From Trichostrongylus colubriformis (Eukaryota; Nematoda; Chromadorea; Rhabditida; Trichostrongylidae), in the NCBI GenBank assembly GCA_963978905.1, contig OZ022260.1:47079551-47143550 (forward strand): a stretch of DNA of 64,000 nt. The letters are read 5' to 3'. The position numbers and the translations under genes were made by a program. The notes beneath the pieces were generated by a model. That model had not been told where the DNA came from. It saw only the letters and a list, made by a program, of their open reading frames with translations, and ran no database searches. The stretch's first letter is position 1; each line of letters starts with the position of its first letter. Shown piece by piece: positions 23,116 to 35,801 of the stretch.

Positions 23116-26100
23116 GTAATTGGATGGAATGCGAAAAATTACAGAATATAAGTTGAAGTATACGACAGTGGAGATGAATCTCAATCAAACGGTTTAAAAC
23201 CCCAAAGTAAAATCGTTCTCCCACCATCGTATCCCGGATGCCGTAGTGGGGACCCGGATAAAAAAGGCGACGAGCGCCACCGAATTCGCTCCCATCGTTC
23301 CATGTCGGAAGAAGTGATGCGGATTTTCTGTATTGATGGCACGCACCCAAATTCCGCAATTTAGTGATGGGTCACTTTAGGACTACTCATTAACCGTATT
23401 ACCATCATCATAGCCTTTATCAAAGGCTAGATGACTTGTTAAAGCCGACTGGTAAATAATAGTTAGCGAAATGATGAGATAGAATGAGATGACCAATATA
23501 ATGCTAAAAACTACACGTCCATCTCAAATGAACAGCGGGTAGGGCTATGTGGAGAAGGATGAATTCCTTTCCCTCCGAATCGAAGACTAGCGCTTGACCC
23601 TGACTGCAGGAATTACTGTTTATGACATAAACATTGGATTTTTGGTCATTGTATCAAGTTCCTAGTTCCTAGTGTTTACAGTAATCGAATAAACAGATTG
23701 CTCACACTGATTAATGTGATAAGCTGTGTATGTTCTTGCCAGCTTATAGTAGCTAGTCATGGAAGGAGAATCCCATACGAGAAGCATCGCAAAACTCTTC
23801 GATGAAAATTTTATTGGTAATGTAAGGTATTGCATGTGGCAGAGGAAAGGCATAAATTATGCGTATAATAGGCGTAGCTATGTTGGCGGTGAAGTGCGCT
23901 TGTTGAGAATTTAGCAAGAACACAAACAAGGACGACGACGACGTTGCATTGCGTATAGCGCGACGACGGCTGAGAACAAATAGCAGCTGAGGAATGTGCT
24001 GCTTAGGGAGGGGTTCAGGAAATAGAAGCGTCAGAAAAGGACATCAGAAGCAGAACAAACAGAAGCGAGAAGGTGAATCTGTAATAACCATGAAATCATT
24101 GGCACCTGAAGATGTACCAGGCATGAACCCCAAAAGGTGACTGGCGGTCATCACCAAGGCCTCAACACCTCCCCAGCCATTTCCAGAAGGCTCAAGGGAA
24201 TGTGCTCCACGTACAAATGTTAATGATACTTAATACCTGCATTGGAATGAATGTGTCAGAACAAGATGCAGCTCGGTTTACGAACAACCTCTTTATTCCC
24301 CCCACAGAACCTTTGTATCAATTCACGAATCATCACACGTAAGTTTGTTTCGGCAAGGCTTTATCGTAGAGCTATGCTTCTGTCCTGTGGCGCTCTTCGG
24401 GTGTGGCCTCAGTCGCTTTAGCTTTCAGCTTAAACGCTAGATCTTTCACGGCGTACTTGAGCAGACCTTAGCCTCTACATGAACCTGACCCACTCGGCAA
24501 TTCCAAGGTAACTACTTCATTCAGAGACCAGTCCACTTTGGAGGCAGCCGATAAATTTTGTCAAATACTCGGTATTCTTATAAAGACACATGTTTGTGCA
24601 GTATGTTGAATATCATTCGGGAGAACTTTATCTGGTCTACAAAGAGCTATGCACAATTTTGAGTATCTTAGAATGGAGACGATTTCTAGAATGGTGAAGT
24701 GGTAGTTTAGTCAACAAAAATTGATAAAGCTGATATTCCGTTGAATCACTATTTCACCCAGGGAAAATCGTTAGCCCGACCCCTTGCACAAGTTCCACCA
24801 ATTGGTTGATCGAGAACTCTCTTCGTTCTTTCCCAAATGGCTTTTTTCCGTAAGCATTGGCCTATTGACCTGTGATAAAAATAAAAGCTTTACCTTTTTT
24901 GTTGTATATGATCGCTGTATAGATCGTTCGAAAAGACTCCCCCCCCCCCCTCTCTCTATCAAAATATGTTCCGTTTTGACTGACTATGGCTCATTGTATC
25001 CTTAAACCATGTGTAGTTGACGTTATTCCGTAAAGTATTTTTTCAGCAGAAAGATAAGAAATTCGGTCAATGATGTGTCTCTGCTTCACTCATCACTTTT
25101 CTCGGCATTTCACCAATCTCTCACGAAGTGACTCAGAAAACTTATGCTTTCGATTTTTTAGCCTAAATTCGAGGAGTTTGTCAGAGATCAACGAACTGTG
25201 GCGGAAAAACCAGAGCTCGGAAAAGGGTGACGTAACTTTCCGCTTCAATTATTGGAACTTGTAGAAAAGGTCGTGTGTATGTGCGTGCTTATGTTGATTG
25301 CTTAGTGATCGTGTGAATGGCATCGATTGCACTGAGCACTTCCCGAAACCTTGATTGCTCGAATGGCTCTACTTCGTCTTAAGTTTTGACGATAACTGGC
25401 GGTAGATTCTTTGAATGTTCCGCTCAGGTCCTCTAAGCGTCGGGTGCACATATAATATTTTGGAGTAACACAGTCAAAATGGAAGGATAAGGTTTGTGGG
25501 TTGATAAATCTCTTCTGTAGGATGCGCCATGCATTCCAGTTCAATTCAGCATCGTGGTGGGTGGCAGACAGAGTCAACCCTTTGTCGAAAAAATCCTATT
25601 CCAGCGAAGAAAAGCTTCTAGATAGACCATTCCGTTGCTCTTCTCAAAGCGGCATACCCATTAAACTGTGGACGCAAACTGATAAGACGGAAATTCCTTC
25701 CAAAGTCTTACACTTCCTATGAATTCACTTATCTACACCCTGCAAACTCGCTATGCGCTGCAACAAAGGAGGAAAGATCCATGAGAAAATATGCACATAT
25801 GTAGAACCCGGCTCACTACCGTACAAGCATGCTTTCTCAGTGCTGATATATGTGTACACGCCATGGAACAAGCCAATCGATCTGCGTATTTTCAAAAATG
25901 GTGCTTATGTCCACATGTACACAAAAACTCCTTGGAAATTTCAAAAAGAAGTTGCAAGCATGGCCTTTCCAGAGAAGGTCGAGTGAAGCTGAGCTAGCGA
26001 ATTAATGCTCAGTTCACTCGCAATACATATTTAGGGGTAGGCCACAGACCTAACAGTATGGAAGTAGACATGAAGACTGAAAAAGGCGGGCAATTCTCAA

Positions 26101-28110
26101 GAAGCTATTTTTCGCGAAAACAAAAAGGAATGGCGACAATTTTCCAGCACTCGAATGCGTCATACATAAAACCGCTTCCAAGATGACACCTTTGCTTTCG
26201 TGATAGGATGACAAACAGCGATCAGAAAAAGCAGAGTGGGGTCATCACTGCATATCAGTACTTGGCTGGCGCCAAAAGTTTGAATTATTCATGCATGTAA
26301 CTGATTGTGAGTTAGAGAAGAAGAAACGAGCTGACGGATGAAGAAAGTGGTAGGGGATGAAGTGATTTGTCTTATCGTAGTCGAATATAGCTGCCAATCA
26401 CCTATGTTATTATGGAACCAGATGGCTGGCGCACAGTACCGTGCGCGAAACACCATAGGCGCCAGCAGGGCGATCGAAATTGCTTATTTATTTGAGAACA
26501 GAGTACTTCCATGCTCCGTTCACCGCGGGTGGGGCTTAGCGCGGTTCATGTGTGCACCTTACTTCCTATCCCATGCCCTAATCAACCAACTTCCCCATCT
26601 CCTTGGGTCGTTTTTGATACAGGCGAAACTTCTTGTATATAGTAGGGATATTCAGCATTCTGAGTGGCATGAGAAATTATGGCGGGAAGGTGAAAGGGGA
26701 TTTTGTCGAATTTTCAACAGTCCCAAGCCTTTTCATTAGTTTTAAAAAGAAAAATCATCTTACGTTGCTTTGTGGAAAAGCAAGTAAAGGGAGTTTTTCC
26801 CAAACGTATTGGGAAGGAGCTCTGAGGTGTAAAGCAAACAAATTCCTTGTGAGAGTTCCGCATTGCAGAAGTGGTTCACTCACTCCCTGACCTCTCTAGG
26901 TCTAGAAAAATCCACATACTTCTCTCCCTTGGAAAATCACAATGAGTTCTTCTTTTTTTAAACGCTTTTTTCAGCTCATACTGGCAGGTTGCTGGCTTTC
27001 TAAAGGAGGGTTCCAATAACCTCTGTTACCACGCTGGTTTGCAGCTTTCTTCTGTGGCTTATGCTGAAGATGAACAAAATCTCCAATTCCCTAGAGACCG
27101 CTAGGTATAAAGGGAAAATAAAAGTGGGGAGGCGTGCTTCCTGTCAGTGAACATTTGGTTTCAAAAGAAATGATCTGTAGCGCAACACGTACTGAAATTA
27201 GCGTCTTTGATTCTCGCTCCGCTGCGATTGGCGCTGACTCGCATCCGCCGGCTGTGTTGCTGCAAGGGCGGGACAGTGTTCTATGGCAAGTGGCTTAGCC
27301 CCTCGCCGTCTTCGTCTATCCCTCAGCGGCGGGTGAGCGGCAAGTGTTCCAGTGATCAGTCTGAGGTCGAGTCACCCATGGGTGGATATGCCTCATGAGA
27401 CGACTGGTTTGCTACTGGTTCCAAGATATCAGTCTCGTAGCTGAACTACTTATGTCGAAGATGAAGGCCATAAAGTAATGATATTCGTGAAATTTTATGT
27501 ATATGATGAAATTGTATGTATATTATAATAAAGGTGTTTGGATGCTATCGCAATGAGGGAGGGGGCATCTAACAAAAAGTTCCATTCATGAGTACTTCTG
27601 AAGGATTTGTGTGGATATCACCCTGCACATTCAGCCGTATATTTTTGCCTAAGCCTCAAAGGAGGAAGGAAGGGGCTCTTTTCCCCTTCTTGGCTCAGAA
27701 AATAGGATCCAAGTAGGATGCCTCCCCCCATTACGATAGCACCGGTTTGTATATCATAGAAGCAGTTTAGTTGTGATATCTTCCATCAAATGCTTATTCA
27801 ACTGGAAGCAGTCAAGATTCATGGAAAAAACGATGCCAGTCACTGTCACATTTCGTAACAGTTCGTAATAGTTTATTCTCATAAAATGTTAATTTTATCG
27901 TTCAATTACCCGCCACACAACACTGTGACCTGACCTCTCAGAACAGTGGTCGGAACATTTGCACGTCACCACTCAGCGGCTGGTGATGCACGAAAGTGGA
28001 CGGAAACGAGCGAGGACGAGGGTTTCCGGATTCCTGTTTCTTGGATTTTTCTCCGTTCCATTTCACTCTTTCTATAATGTTAAACAACTGAGCACTACGA
28101 CCTCCATACA
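23116..28110. other. Gene-poor stretch with repeat scraps
   Basis: Contains a 12-C run (24939-24950), a repeat G scrap (25515-25565), and repeat F (26510). The minus strand at about 24345-24470 reads YAVKDLAFKLKAKATEATPE with stops around it, possibly a decayed coding fragment. ORFs at 25302-25577 (minus) and 25753-25986 (plus) look protein-like but are unsupported. Confidence 0.4.
26510..26660 (+). repeat. Dispersed repeat family F, copy 3
   Basis: Carries GTGTGCACC, CTATCCCATGCCCTAATC, CCTTGGGTCG and TATATAGTAGGGA in the same order as the 37.4-kb copy but lacks the GACA microsatellite. An imperfect nested hairpin (GCTGGCGC/GCGCCAGC, 26425-26466) lies just upstream. Confidence 0.5.
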
Positions 28111-28797
28111 TCAGTTGTTCCATAATTGGCCAAAATCACCTTCAATAGTGTCTTTATTACCTTCAAATGATATCGAATGTTGAGACAACACATTGAAGGT
28201 AAATGAATCAGTTGTCTCTGAATGTTGCAACACTATCGTGAAACCTTTCTTTATTGAATTCGCAGATAGCGTATTTGAGGAGGAAGAGTGGAAGGTTCGA
28301 ACAATTTCCATGAGAATCAAACTATCGATATAAACTTCTCGAAAAAAGAGGTATATAAAATGAAATTGAAAGTTCGAAAACATGAAAGCGATAGGAAACC
28401 AGGAGGTAGGAAATGAGAGCAGTTCGTGAGAAAAAGTAGGAGAATCACCACCTACAGAGCTTCCATTCAGATAGATATATAGAAACACCTAAGAGCCTCT
28501 CAGATCTTCCTGCATACAAAGCACAGCCGAAAAAATGCTGCAGGATTGGCTCGACGGGGAAAAAAAGGCCAGCTGAGGCAAAGACAAACATGCAGAGCGT
28601 TCCATCGTGGTAAGTGCAACAGAACGTTCAAGCCACAGGAGGCACATCAAAGTCATACAAGAAAGACAGAGCCTCGTCTGAAAAGCAACCACATATGCGC
28701 TCTCCGGTGCTGATCTCCTGTACACTATGAATGGTGCTATCGTTGTACACGCACCGACCGAGTTTGTCCTCAGATTCCGAAAGTACAAGCACCTGTG
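28111..28797 (-). CDS. Two exon-like ORFs, possible gene fragment
   Basis: 28628-28797 follows the acceptor GATATATTCAG and reads QVLVLSESEDKLGRCVYNDS, TIHSVQEISTGERICGCFSD, EALSFLYDFDVPPVA and a stop. 28111-28337 follows TTTTTTCGAG and reads EVYIDSLILMEIVRTFHSSS ... KKGFTIVLQHSETTDSFTFN ... GDFGQLWNN and a stop. Both are more protein-like than neighbouring frames, but I found no donor that joins them in frame. They may be separate terminal exons, pseudogene pieces, or chance. Confidence 0.22.
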
Positions 28798-28984
28798 CTG
28801 AATATATCAATGCGAAGCTTGGTGGGATACAGTATTCGCATGCTGAAGACTATCGCTGAGCGGAACATGTACACATGTATACACCTACCTCAATGAAAAC
28901 AGTATAGCGCTACAAGCATAAGACATAGGCAACAAAAACATCTGATAGCATGAGAAACACGCCCGACCGCAGGCAATAGGGCGT

Positions 28985-29116
28985 GGAGAGACCGCCTTCC
29001 AGCCGCCGACAACCAGTGAAGAGACCACCTTCCAGCCGCCGACAACCAATGGAGAGACCGCCTTCCAGCCGCCGACAACCAATGGAGAGACCGCCTCCCA
29101 GCTGCCGACAACCAAT
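28985..29116. repeat. 33-bp minisatellite, four units
   Basis: The unit is GGAGAGACCGCCTTCCAGCC followed by GCCGACAACCAAT, repeated four times with few changes. Because 33 is a multiple of three, every frame is a repeat of 11 residues; the plus frame reads ERPPSSRRQPM four times. ORFs on both strands cross it, so coding status is undecided. Confidence 0.9.
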
Positions 29117-29493
29117 GGAAAGCGAACTGTTACTCCACCCATCAGCGAGCGCGGAATGTGCCTTTGAACGCGATATTCTGGGTAGGTAAGACTAGGGTCA
29201 TCCCATACCATTTCTCTATTCATAAATCCCAATGCATGACATGTTGATCACCCTCACAACGAAGCATTGAAGCAGGGACCAGGATGACTGGTCTCGAGGA
29301 AAGTTTTTGGAAAAGATGCGACACCCCAGCCACCCCCCCCCCCCCCCACTCTGCCTCGCGCTCGATGCATTGGTGCTTATGCTTACACTCGGGATGCCTC
29401 TCCCAAAAGAACAAGATCATGCAGTTCCGCCCCGGCGCTTGCAGCAGTAACCTTAGCCGTTAAATTAGATGTAAAGGCGCAACCGCAGACATT

Positions 29494-29699
29494 TTACGCT
29501 ACAGTACGCGAGCCACGTAATTGAATCTCTTCAGCCATCCTTCGTGAAGTGAATGCGCCCTTCCCATCTATTTCGATAGGTTCACGTGGAGGGCGACGAC
29601 AACGATAACATTGAAATGTTTTACAAGAAGTGCAACAATGTATAGTGGAAGGCTGCACGAGAATACATAAGAAACCAGTACCAAAAGGTACATGGATTT
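29494..29699 (-). CDS. Exon-like ORF with Cys-rich segment
   Basis: Behind a good acceptor (ATTTTCACAG) there are 68 open codons: EIHVPFGTGFLCILVQPSTI, then HCCTSCKTFQCYRCRRPP (six cysteines in a short span) and REPIEIDGKGAFTSRRMAEE, ending RTVA and a stop. It reads like a terminal exon. No upstream partner exon was found on the minus strand, and an equally plausible plus-strand exon lies only 300 bp away, so this remains weak. Confidence 0.25.
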
Positions 29700-30006
29700 C
29701 TGTGAAAATATTTGTAAACAAATGAAAATGTCAAATGGAATTGGTCGATAATGTCACTGGAGAAAAGATTTCATCATTCAAGCTGTCTCAGGGTGATAGT
29801 GATTCCACTATATCCGCTGAAACAGAGCTCGCAGTGGGAATGCGGTAGTGTTCAAAGTGTTTCTTCGAGGAAAGCTCTGTTACTGACTCCTGAGAAACTG
29901 CATTGCTACGTTTGTTGGAGTGCAGTTCACATTGCTAATAATTAGTTCCTTAAGGAAGCAGAAGCACCTATCCTCCGAGCATTTTTCAAAATCACTTTCA
30001 TTTCAG

Positions 30007-30153
30007 CAATTATTGATCCATAAGCCGATACGTATAGGTACGGGGGAGGCTAATGCATACAAGTCCACATTCCAGCAGAATCAAAGAACGGCACAAAAGG
30101 TGGTGGCTATACGAACAGATGTTTGTGAGCCATGTGGTCTGGATTTTGACTAA
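30007..30153 (+). CDS. Exon-like ORF, possible terminal exon
   Basis: It follows a very good acceptor (ACTTTCATTTCAG). Only one frame is open, phase 0: QLLIHKPIRIGTGEANAYKS, then TFQQNQRTAQKVVAIRTDVC and EPCGLDFD with a stop. A possible preceding exon at about 29794-29846 (GDSDSTISAETELAVGMR, between CTCAG and GCG|GTAGTG) is seen but its phase does not match. Unknown family. Confidence 0.25.
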   Translation, partial: QLLIHKPIRIGTGEANAYKSTFQQNQRTAQKVVAIRTDVCEPCGLDFD

Positions 30154-30644
30154 GCCCAGGAAAACAAGGAACTTTGTGGTAGACATGTGACGCGATGTGG
30201 ATACGCGGGGACCTTCTCCTTCTAATTCTATCATCAAACTTCAATACTTCATCCTTCCAGATAGTATGTAGGCTGTTGCATACAGTCATCTTTTATTGAA
30301 AGCCCATTATGCTGGCCTTTCCCTTGCCTAATTCGGTTGACTATTCACTTTGAAACAACTCAAGGAACCTGAAACATTTTCACAAATATGGCTTTTCCTT
30401 TTGGCTCTAGCAGCGACGTTAGACGTATGTCAGTATCGTCACTAGACCGTAGATTTCCTACTGCTGTCGAATTAATGTAAACGTCAAATACAACTACATA
30501 TTAAAAAAAATCTGCAGCTCAATTTCGTTGTGAGGTGGTATGAGTGGTTCAGGGCCTATAAGAACAATATCTCAGGATATGCGCAGAATTCTAAAGGTTT
30601 AAGTAAGGCACAAGCGATGGTAAATTCACCCATGACTTCCTTGA

Positions 30645-31062
30645 ACATTCGCTCACGGAAAAATGAGTTTCTTTGTTTCTTTACATATATTTATACTGTA
30701 CTTGCCTAATAAGGGCAGCATGCGAAATTCCACTGGAAAAGTGAGAGTTCGGCTAAGAAACAGCTCCGCAAATCCTCGGCTGGGTGGGCGGGGCCTCCAA
30801 GTAAGAGCTTCGCTCGTACGCCGCGGTAGGGAAGGGGAAGTGGGACTGTTTACGTAAGTTTCTGTTCCTACAATGCGTCTACGACCGCGGCAGACGACTT
30901 GGAGGGCACTTGCCCGGAGGTCCCGCCTACCCGGCCAAGACTTTGTGGTGCTGTCTTAGCCGGATTCAAATTTTCTCGCGTGGAACATTGCATGCCGCCC
31001 ACATTTGGCAAATAAAACATAAATATATGGGTAACAGAAAGACCCATTTTCTGCGAACTCCT
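30645..31062. mobile_element. Foldback palindromic element, family A, copy 1 (418 bp)
   Basis: Same family as the copy at 42.3 kb: shared GGGCGGGGCCTCC core, TTTACGTAAGTTTCTGTTCC centre and the arm words ATATATTTAT and TTGCC. The arms are more diverged from each other than in the 42.3-kb copy. The right flank is TTAA (31063-31066) and the left flank TTGA (30641-30644), as expected for an old TTAA duplication. Confidence 0.8.
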
Positions 31063-33491
31063 TTAATGCGCCTTTGAAGTGGAGGATGAAATCAATTTCT
31101 GAGTGGTGGAACACTAAGATGGCCGAGCTGAACCGGCGTTTATCATTCAGTCGGCAGCCGAATAGTGCGCAATGGACTGAGAATGATTAAAAAGTGGTGC
31201 ATTTGGGTATCTCACTCCTTACAGAAGCACTAATCCACGACAGCATTGCTGCCTTCAGCAACAATATGCTGCGCCACCGACGTCACCCACGACTTCTGGG
31301 TGGTTCTTTATGCCGCTTATTTCATTGAAAAAAAACCTTATGCATATTTGAAAGGGGTTACCTACCACGTAAGAGCCTCGTGTTTACCGAAAAGAAATAG
31401 CGCGCAAGACTGGCGAGTGCAAAAAATGACTCAATCCTCTTCACAGATAATGCCGATATCCACAAAAAAGAGACACACATGCACGGAAGTTATCCTAAAT
31501 TCTTAGCCTTTTCTACAATTTTTTTCTACTAAAAGCGACACATTCAGGTGCAATACCTGGAACTTTTGCCAAGGTACCTGAGGTCGATGAGAAGGCGACA
31601 TTGAAGCACGAAAAAAAGAAAAATTGTATTTTAGAGTTGACTCAACTGTGAAAATCAGAAAAATCACTACAATATGAATGCAGAGCTCCAGCGATGTAAG
31701 GCCATCGAGGGGCTGTAACAGAGGGATGAAGCTCATATCAGACGCTACAAAAATTCTGAGTTATGGAATAACCCCTGGGTAATAAGGGGATTCTAGCCAT
31801 GCGAGCCCATCGTCGTTGGCTGCGCCACAAATCAGCGACCATTAAAAAAAACAAAAACCAGTGGATAATATTGTATGGAAACCAATGCTTGCTGATTACT
31901 GAGATAATGGCTTCAGTCGACTGAAAAAAGTGTGTGGTAATATAGTTATAAGTGCTAGATGAACTGAGGTTGGGCAAAAGCTTCAGAGATAGACGTCCAA
32001 GCCTGGAGACAGGAGCTCTGAGGCGAATGAAGCAATCCCCAAACATACTAGGGCAGAATTTCGCATCACGTAAAAAGGTTCACCTACTCCAGAGCTCCAG
32101 ATCCCTCTCATCAGAGCAGCGTCAGAATGTGGTTCACGATACACAAAAGGCAAAAATCGATAAAAATCCTGGACGAACTATGATTTGAAATGTAAATACA
32201 TGGAATTAAACTAGAGATCTATGATTAGAAATAACTATGATCGAAGCTCACTTCTTACGACAGAAATCCCTGCTTTTCAAAATTATTCAATCCTTTCAAC
32301 AGTGAGATAGATCAGGGTTTAGTCTTTGTCTGAGGCTGAACCTCCCTATTCAGTACAGTTGCATGCCTACATAACGGTTCGGGGGCCTAGCCAATATTGA
32401 AATGAGCGGAAGGCTTGAGACCTGGGCAACATCCTCTCAAAAAGGTACTACTGCAGCCCTGCGGAAAGTGGAGTTGAGGATGTTGGTGCGCGTGATCAAT
32501 GCCAAAGCGTATTGATGAGCTTGTTCTCATCGAACCGATACTACCGACTTTGTTGGTCGGAAGAAATTGAGATCCCAACATAAGGCACAGGCGATATCTG
32601 AGCACGAACTGGGCAGAGGTAACGAGTAGTGAGCGGCGATCTGCGCTGCGCGAGTGAAAAATTGATCAAAAAGACAACAAAGATCGGATTAGAGCAGCCA
32701 CTCTCCGAGCAACAAAATCTGAAATCCCTTCAGGTTTACTCGCGAGTGCGGCAAGGATAACTCCAGAAAAGTCGTCAATCATAACGAATGACTTCGGAAA
32801 GCACAGCGAGAATATTGAATAGTGGAAGTCGGGAATTATCGGAGAAGTACTGAACGTGGAGGTCAAGAAGGGTGTTAAGTGGCCATATCGAGGAGATCGA
32901 GGATTGGCCCATCCGAAGACAGTGTATCCAAGCGTGTCGACGGCAATTACGGCCAGTGTCCGTCGGTCGTCGTCGGTTGCACTGTGGGGGAGTTTTGAGG
33001 GGCGTGCGTCGGGAGAGACAAATTGCGCCTGTACTCTCTCCCTCGTTGGGCAACGACCTTGTCGCACCAGCATCAGGGCGGCGGCGACGGTGGTGGCGAT
33101 AGAAGAACCCACCGCCTCACTCGACCGCACTTACGATCTAGGTGAGTGCCGGGAGTGATCAAGGTGGCCCGAGTCACCAACTTATCTTACTCCTGTGAAT
33201 TAGACAATGCTGAATAATGAAGTTTTCATTATTCAGCTCCATAGATTCCTACAGCACATTGATCTCGGGGAGGATTATAGAGCAGTTTTTCACGAATAGC
33301 AGGAAAATTTGTCAAAATTTCAAGTTGTTTCTAAAAAATTAAAAGCTGTTCCTATTGCATCCGTGATATACTGTAATCATATTTCATCCAACATTATTTG
33401 GTCACACTCTAAGAGTTATTGTACTGTGCATCTAGCTCTCTAACTATTCTGTACACAAAATCCCTTCATGTGGAAGCGGAAGTCCATTGTA
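31063..33491. other. No firm gene; GC-rich island at 32.65-33.15 kb
   Basis: The island is open in several frames on both strands, the longest 154 codons on minus (32666-33130). A TCTAG|GTGAGT donor on plus (33141) could end an exon. Strand and status cannot be decided by eye. Confidence 0.35.
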
Positions 33492-34231
33492 CAAGGGGTG
33501 CCAAAAAAAAGTAATTTTGTTCCTCCACTTCTAACTCTACTTTAGTCGAACTACAGCAGATTCTGTTGAGGTGTTTTAATCCCCCGAATTCAAGAGCAGA
33601 CCTCACTCTATCACTATACTACTTGGCAGCCTCCTGCACAAGCAGGAACGAGAGCGAGGAAAGAGTGAACAAGATGTGTCACCTCAACTGCGCGAAATCC
33701 GAAGTTTCGTCGCCCTTGTTCACAACCTTGCTGAGGTCCGTTCACTCTGGGTACCTGAGGGGATACATACTGGGTGGTGTGCTTTAACATTCCGTTTTTT
33801 CCTGGTTCCCAGCGCCCTTCGTTCCCAAAACCTAAAACGTGCCCTTACCACTGAAACCCCTCCGGAGGCGGATTTGAGGCGTGAAAATGATACTTCGGAT
33901 CATAGCAGCCTTGTCCAAGCAGCAGGGGCTCTGCGACTTCCACGAACCGAAGGGCCAATCCTCAGGAAGCTTTCCAAATGACCCCCCATGGAGCCTGGCT
34001 TCAGCGTTTTAAGTGGACCCTGATAGTGTAGGTACTCCGAAGTCCGATTGCGCCGAATGAAAGCTCTATATTTTTATAAGGTGAACCTAGAGAGCCACAG
34101 CTTGTTCCTGCCTTTAGAGGAACATTTCGGAAATATTTTCCCCCAATACTTTTATTTCTTTCGTTTCCCTATGTTTTGTATAATTGGCAGATGTGTGCCG
34201 TGAGCAAAATTACTTTTTTTTGGCACCCCTG
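33492..34231. mobile_element. Non-autonomous Tc1/mariner-like TIR element (740 bp)
   Basis: Inverted ends read CARGGGTGCC followed by eight A and GTAATTTTG. They match over about 27 bp with a single 1-bp indel. TA flanks both sides (33490-33491 and 34232-34233). The interior has no recognisable transposase; two overlapping ORFs (33566-33787 and 33676-33981) are not similar to anything I know. I infer a deletion derivative or a non-autonomous element. Confidence 0.8.
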
Positions 34232-34811
34232 TACATAGATACCTAAGTCATACAGAACATGAATATTTTGCGAATTTGCTGATAATTATTCAACATCAAC
34301 TGAAAGTTTTTCATTTCAACTGTCTAACGTTATACTATTTCATGATTTCAGTTACCAAAATTATCAGGGTAATTACTTTCTGATTTTGTTCAAAAACATT
34401 TTCTTTACACGAAGAGGATATCGATAATGGTTTTTTCACTGGCGGGAAGAATTAATAATGTAATGTGCATAATTAATCATTGCGACGCATGCAACGAGTG
34501 GCGATACTCGTCGACTTAAACCTCGCGGGGGGGGGGAGAGATTCCTGCCACACTTTTTATAACCCGTTGGAATTGGATATACAACAAAAGGTTGAACTGC
34601 AGATAAACATTACCACTGGGTGTGGGAAACAACTGCAATCCAGTTCGAGTAGGAACCTAACGCTTCCCAGAAATAATATCAAAAAAGAGTTACGTAAGAT
34701 CTCCTATTGTCCTCCTCTCCTATTTCTCCTAGATCTCCTATTTTACAGCTACAATGTACCAAAACATCCTACAGTTGTCTAAGGAATCGGAAAGTCGGGT
34801 ACATGAATACA

Positions 34812-35801
34812 CTAGGTTGGTCTGTAAGGTCCAGAGCACACCGTATTCATTGCCGTAGAAACCACCGTGAAAATCTCATAGAGGAGATCTTCGAGGCCTA
34901 CTCGTCCATGAACAACGCTTGGGATCTCCTAAAGGCTAGATTATTGATCAGTCACGCGACGGAAGAGAACACAATCTTTCAACTGATGATGCAGCGCTAG
35001 CACCACTAATTCGAAGAAAGTCTCTTTTAAATATTATGGGCACGTCGACAGGGACTTCAGGTAGTTCAGCAGTCACACGATATAGTATTCTTGATTCTGC
35101 AAGGAAACTACACTGTGACTCGCTCAGGGGAGTCAGAGAAGTTCGGGAGTGAAGGATTTCTTTCCCGCATGAACACACATTAGCTCAATCCATAGCTTGA
35201 ATTCGACACGTTCCTCTGCGCTGACCAATCCACAGACGGCAGGGGCTCTGCTGAAACTATCTGGGAATTACCGCGCCAAAGAGAAAGTCCACGGAAAAGG
35301 GTTTTCGACTGGTTGATAGGTAGGGGATAGAGCTGCGCGCGTCTACCTTCTATTTCCTGATGCCAATAGTCCACGGCGATTTTCACGATGAACAGCTTGC
35401 TCGTGCTCCAGTGCTCACCTCCCCAAAACAAGAACCAAACAAATTCCATTCTCTGTGTGGCAATGCGTGATCCCTGTTGTATAGACAATTCAGGAAGATC
35501 ACGAGCTTTTGCTCGGGCACTTCTCCCTGTTTCCACGCTTACGCTAAGGAATGCTGCTCTCCGTCCCACTTCCTCCACAAGAATTGTCAAGCTAAGCAAG
35601 GTCGCTTCGAAAGTGAATCCGATCTGCCTTTAACAAAAGTCTGCGGAGCTGCTCAGAAGGAGATTCAAAAAGCCTTCTACGCGTTGACAATACATTGCAG
35701 ATTGCAGTGGTGGATACCACCTCGCGTGGATACAACGATAAAATAACAAAAAATTAAAAATGAAAATTGGCCAAAGTCGTCCAGAACACGGACCAACCTA
35801 A
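34812..35801. mobile_element. Possible old mariner-like TIR element
   Basis: The ends carry YTAGGTTGGTCYGT in inverted orientation (34812 onward and the complement of 35789-35801), a word typical of mariner termini. TA follows the right end; the left flank is CA, which may be a mutated TA. Identity of the two ends fades after about 13 bp. The 990-bp interior shows broken ORFs on both strands but no transposase motif I can read. It could be a degraded or non-autonomous copy, or coincidence. Confidence 0.4.

Noticed and set aside
24345..24470. Minus-strand peptide YAVKDLAFKLKAKATEATPE
   Set aside because: Only about 30 open codons with stops at both sides and no clear splice sites; left as a possible fossil.
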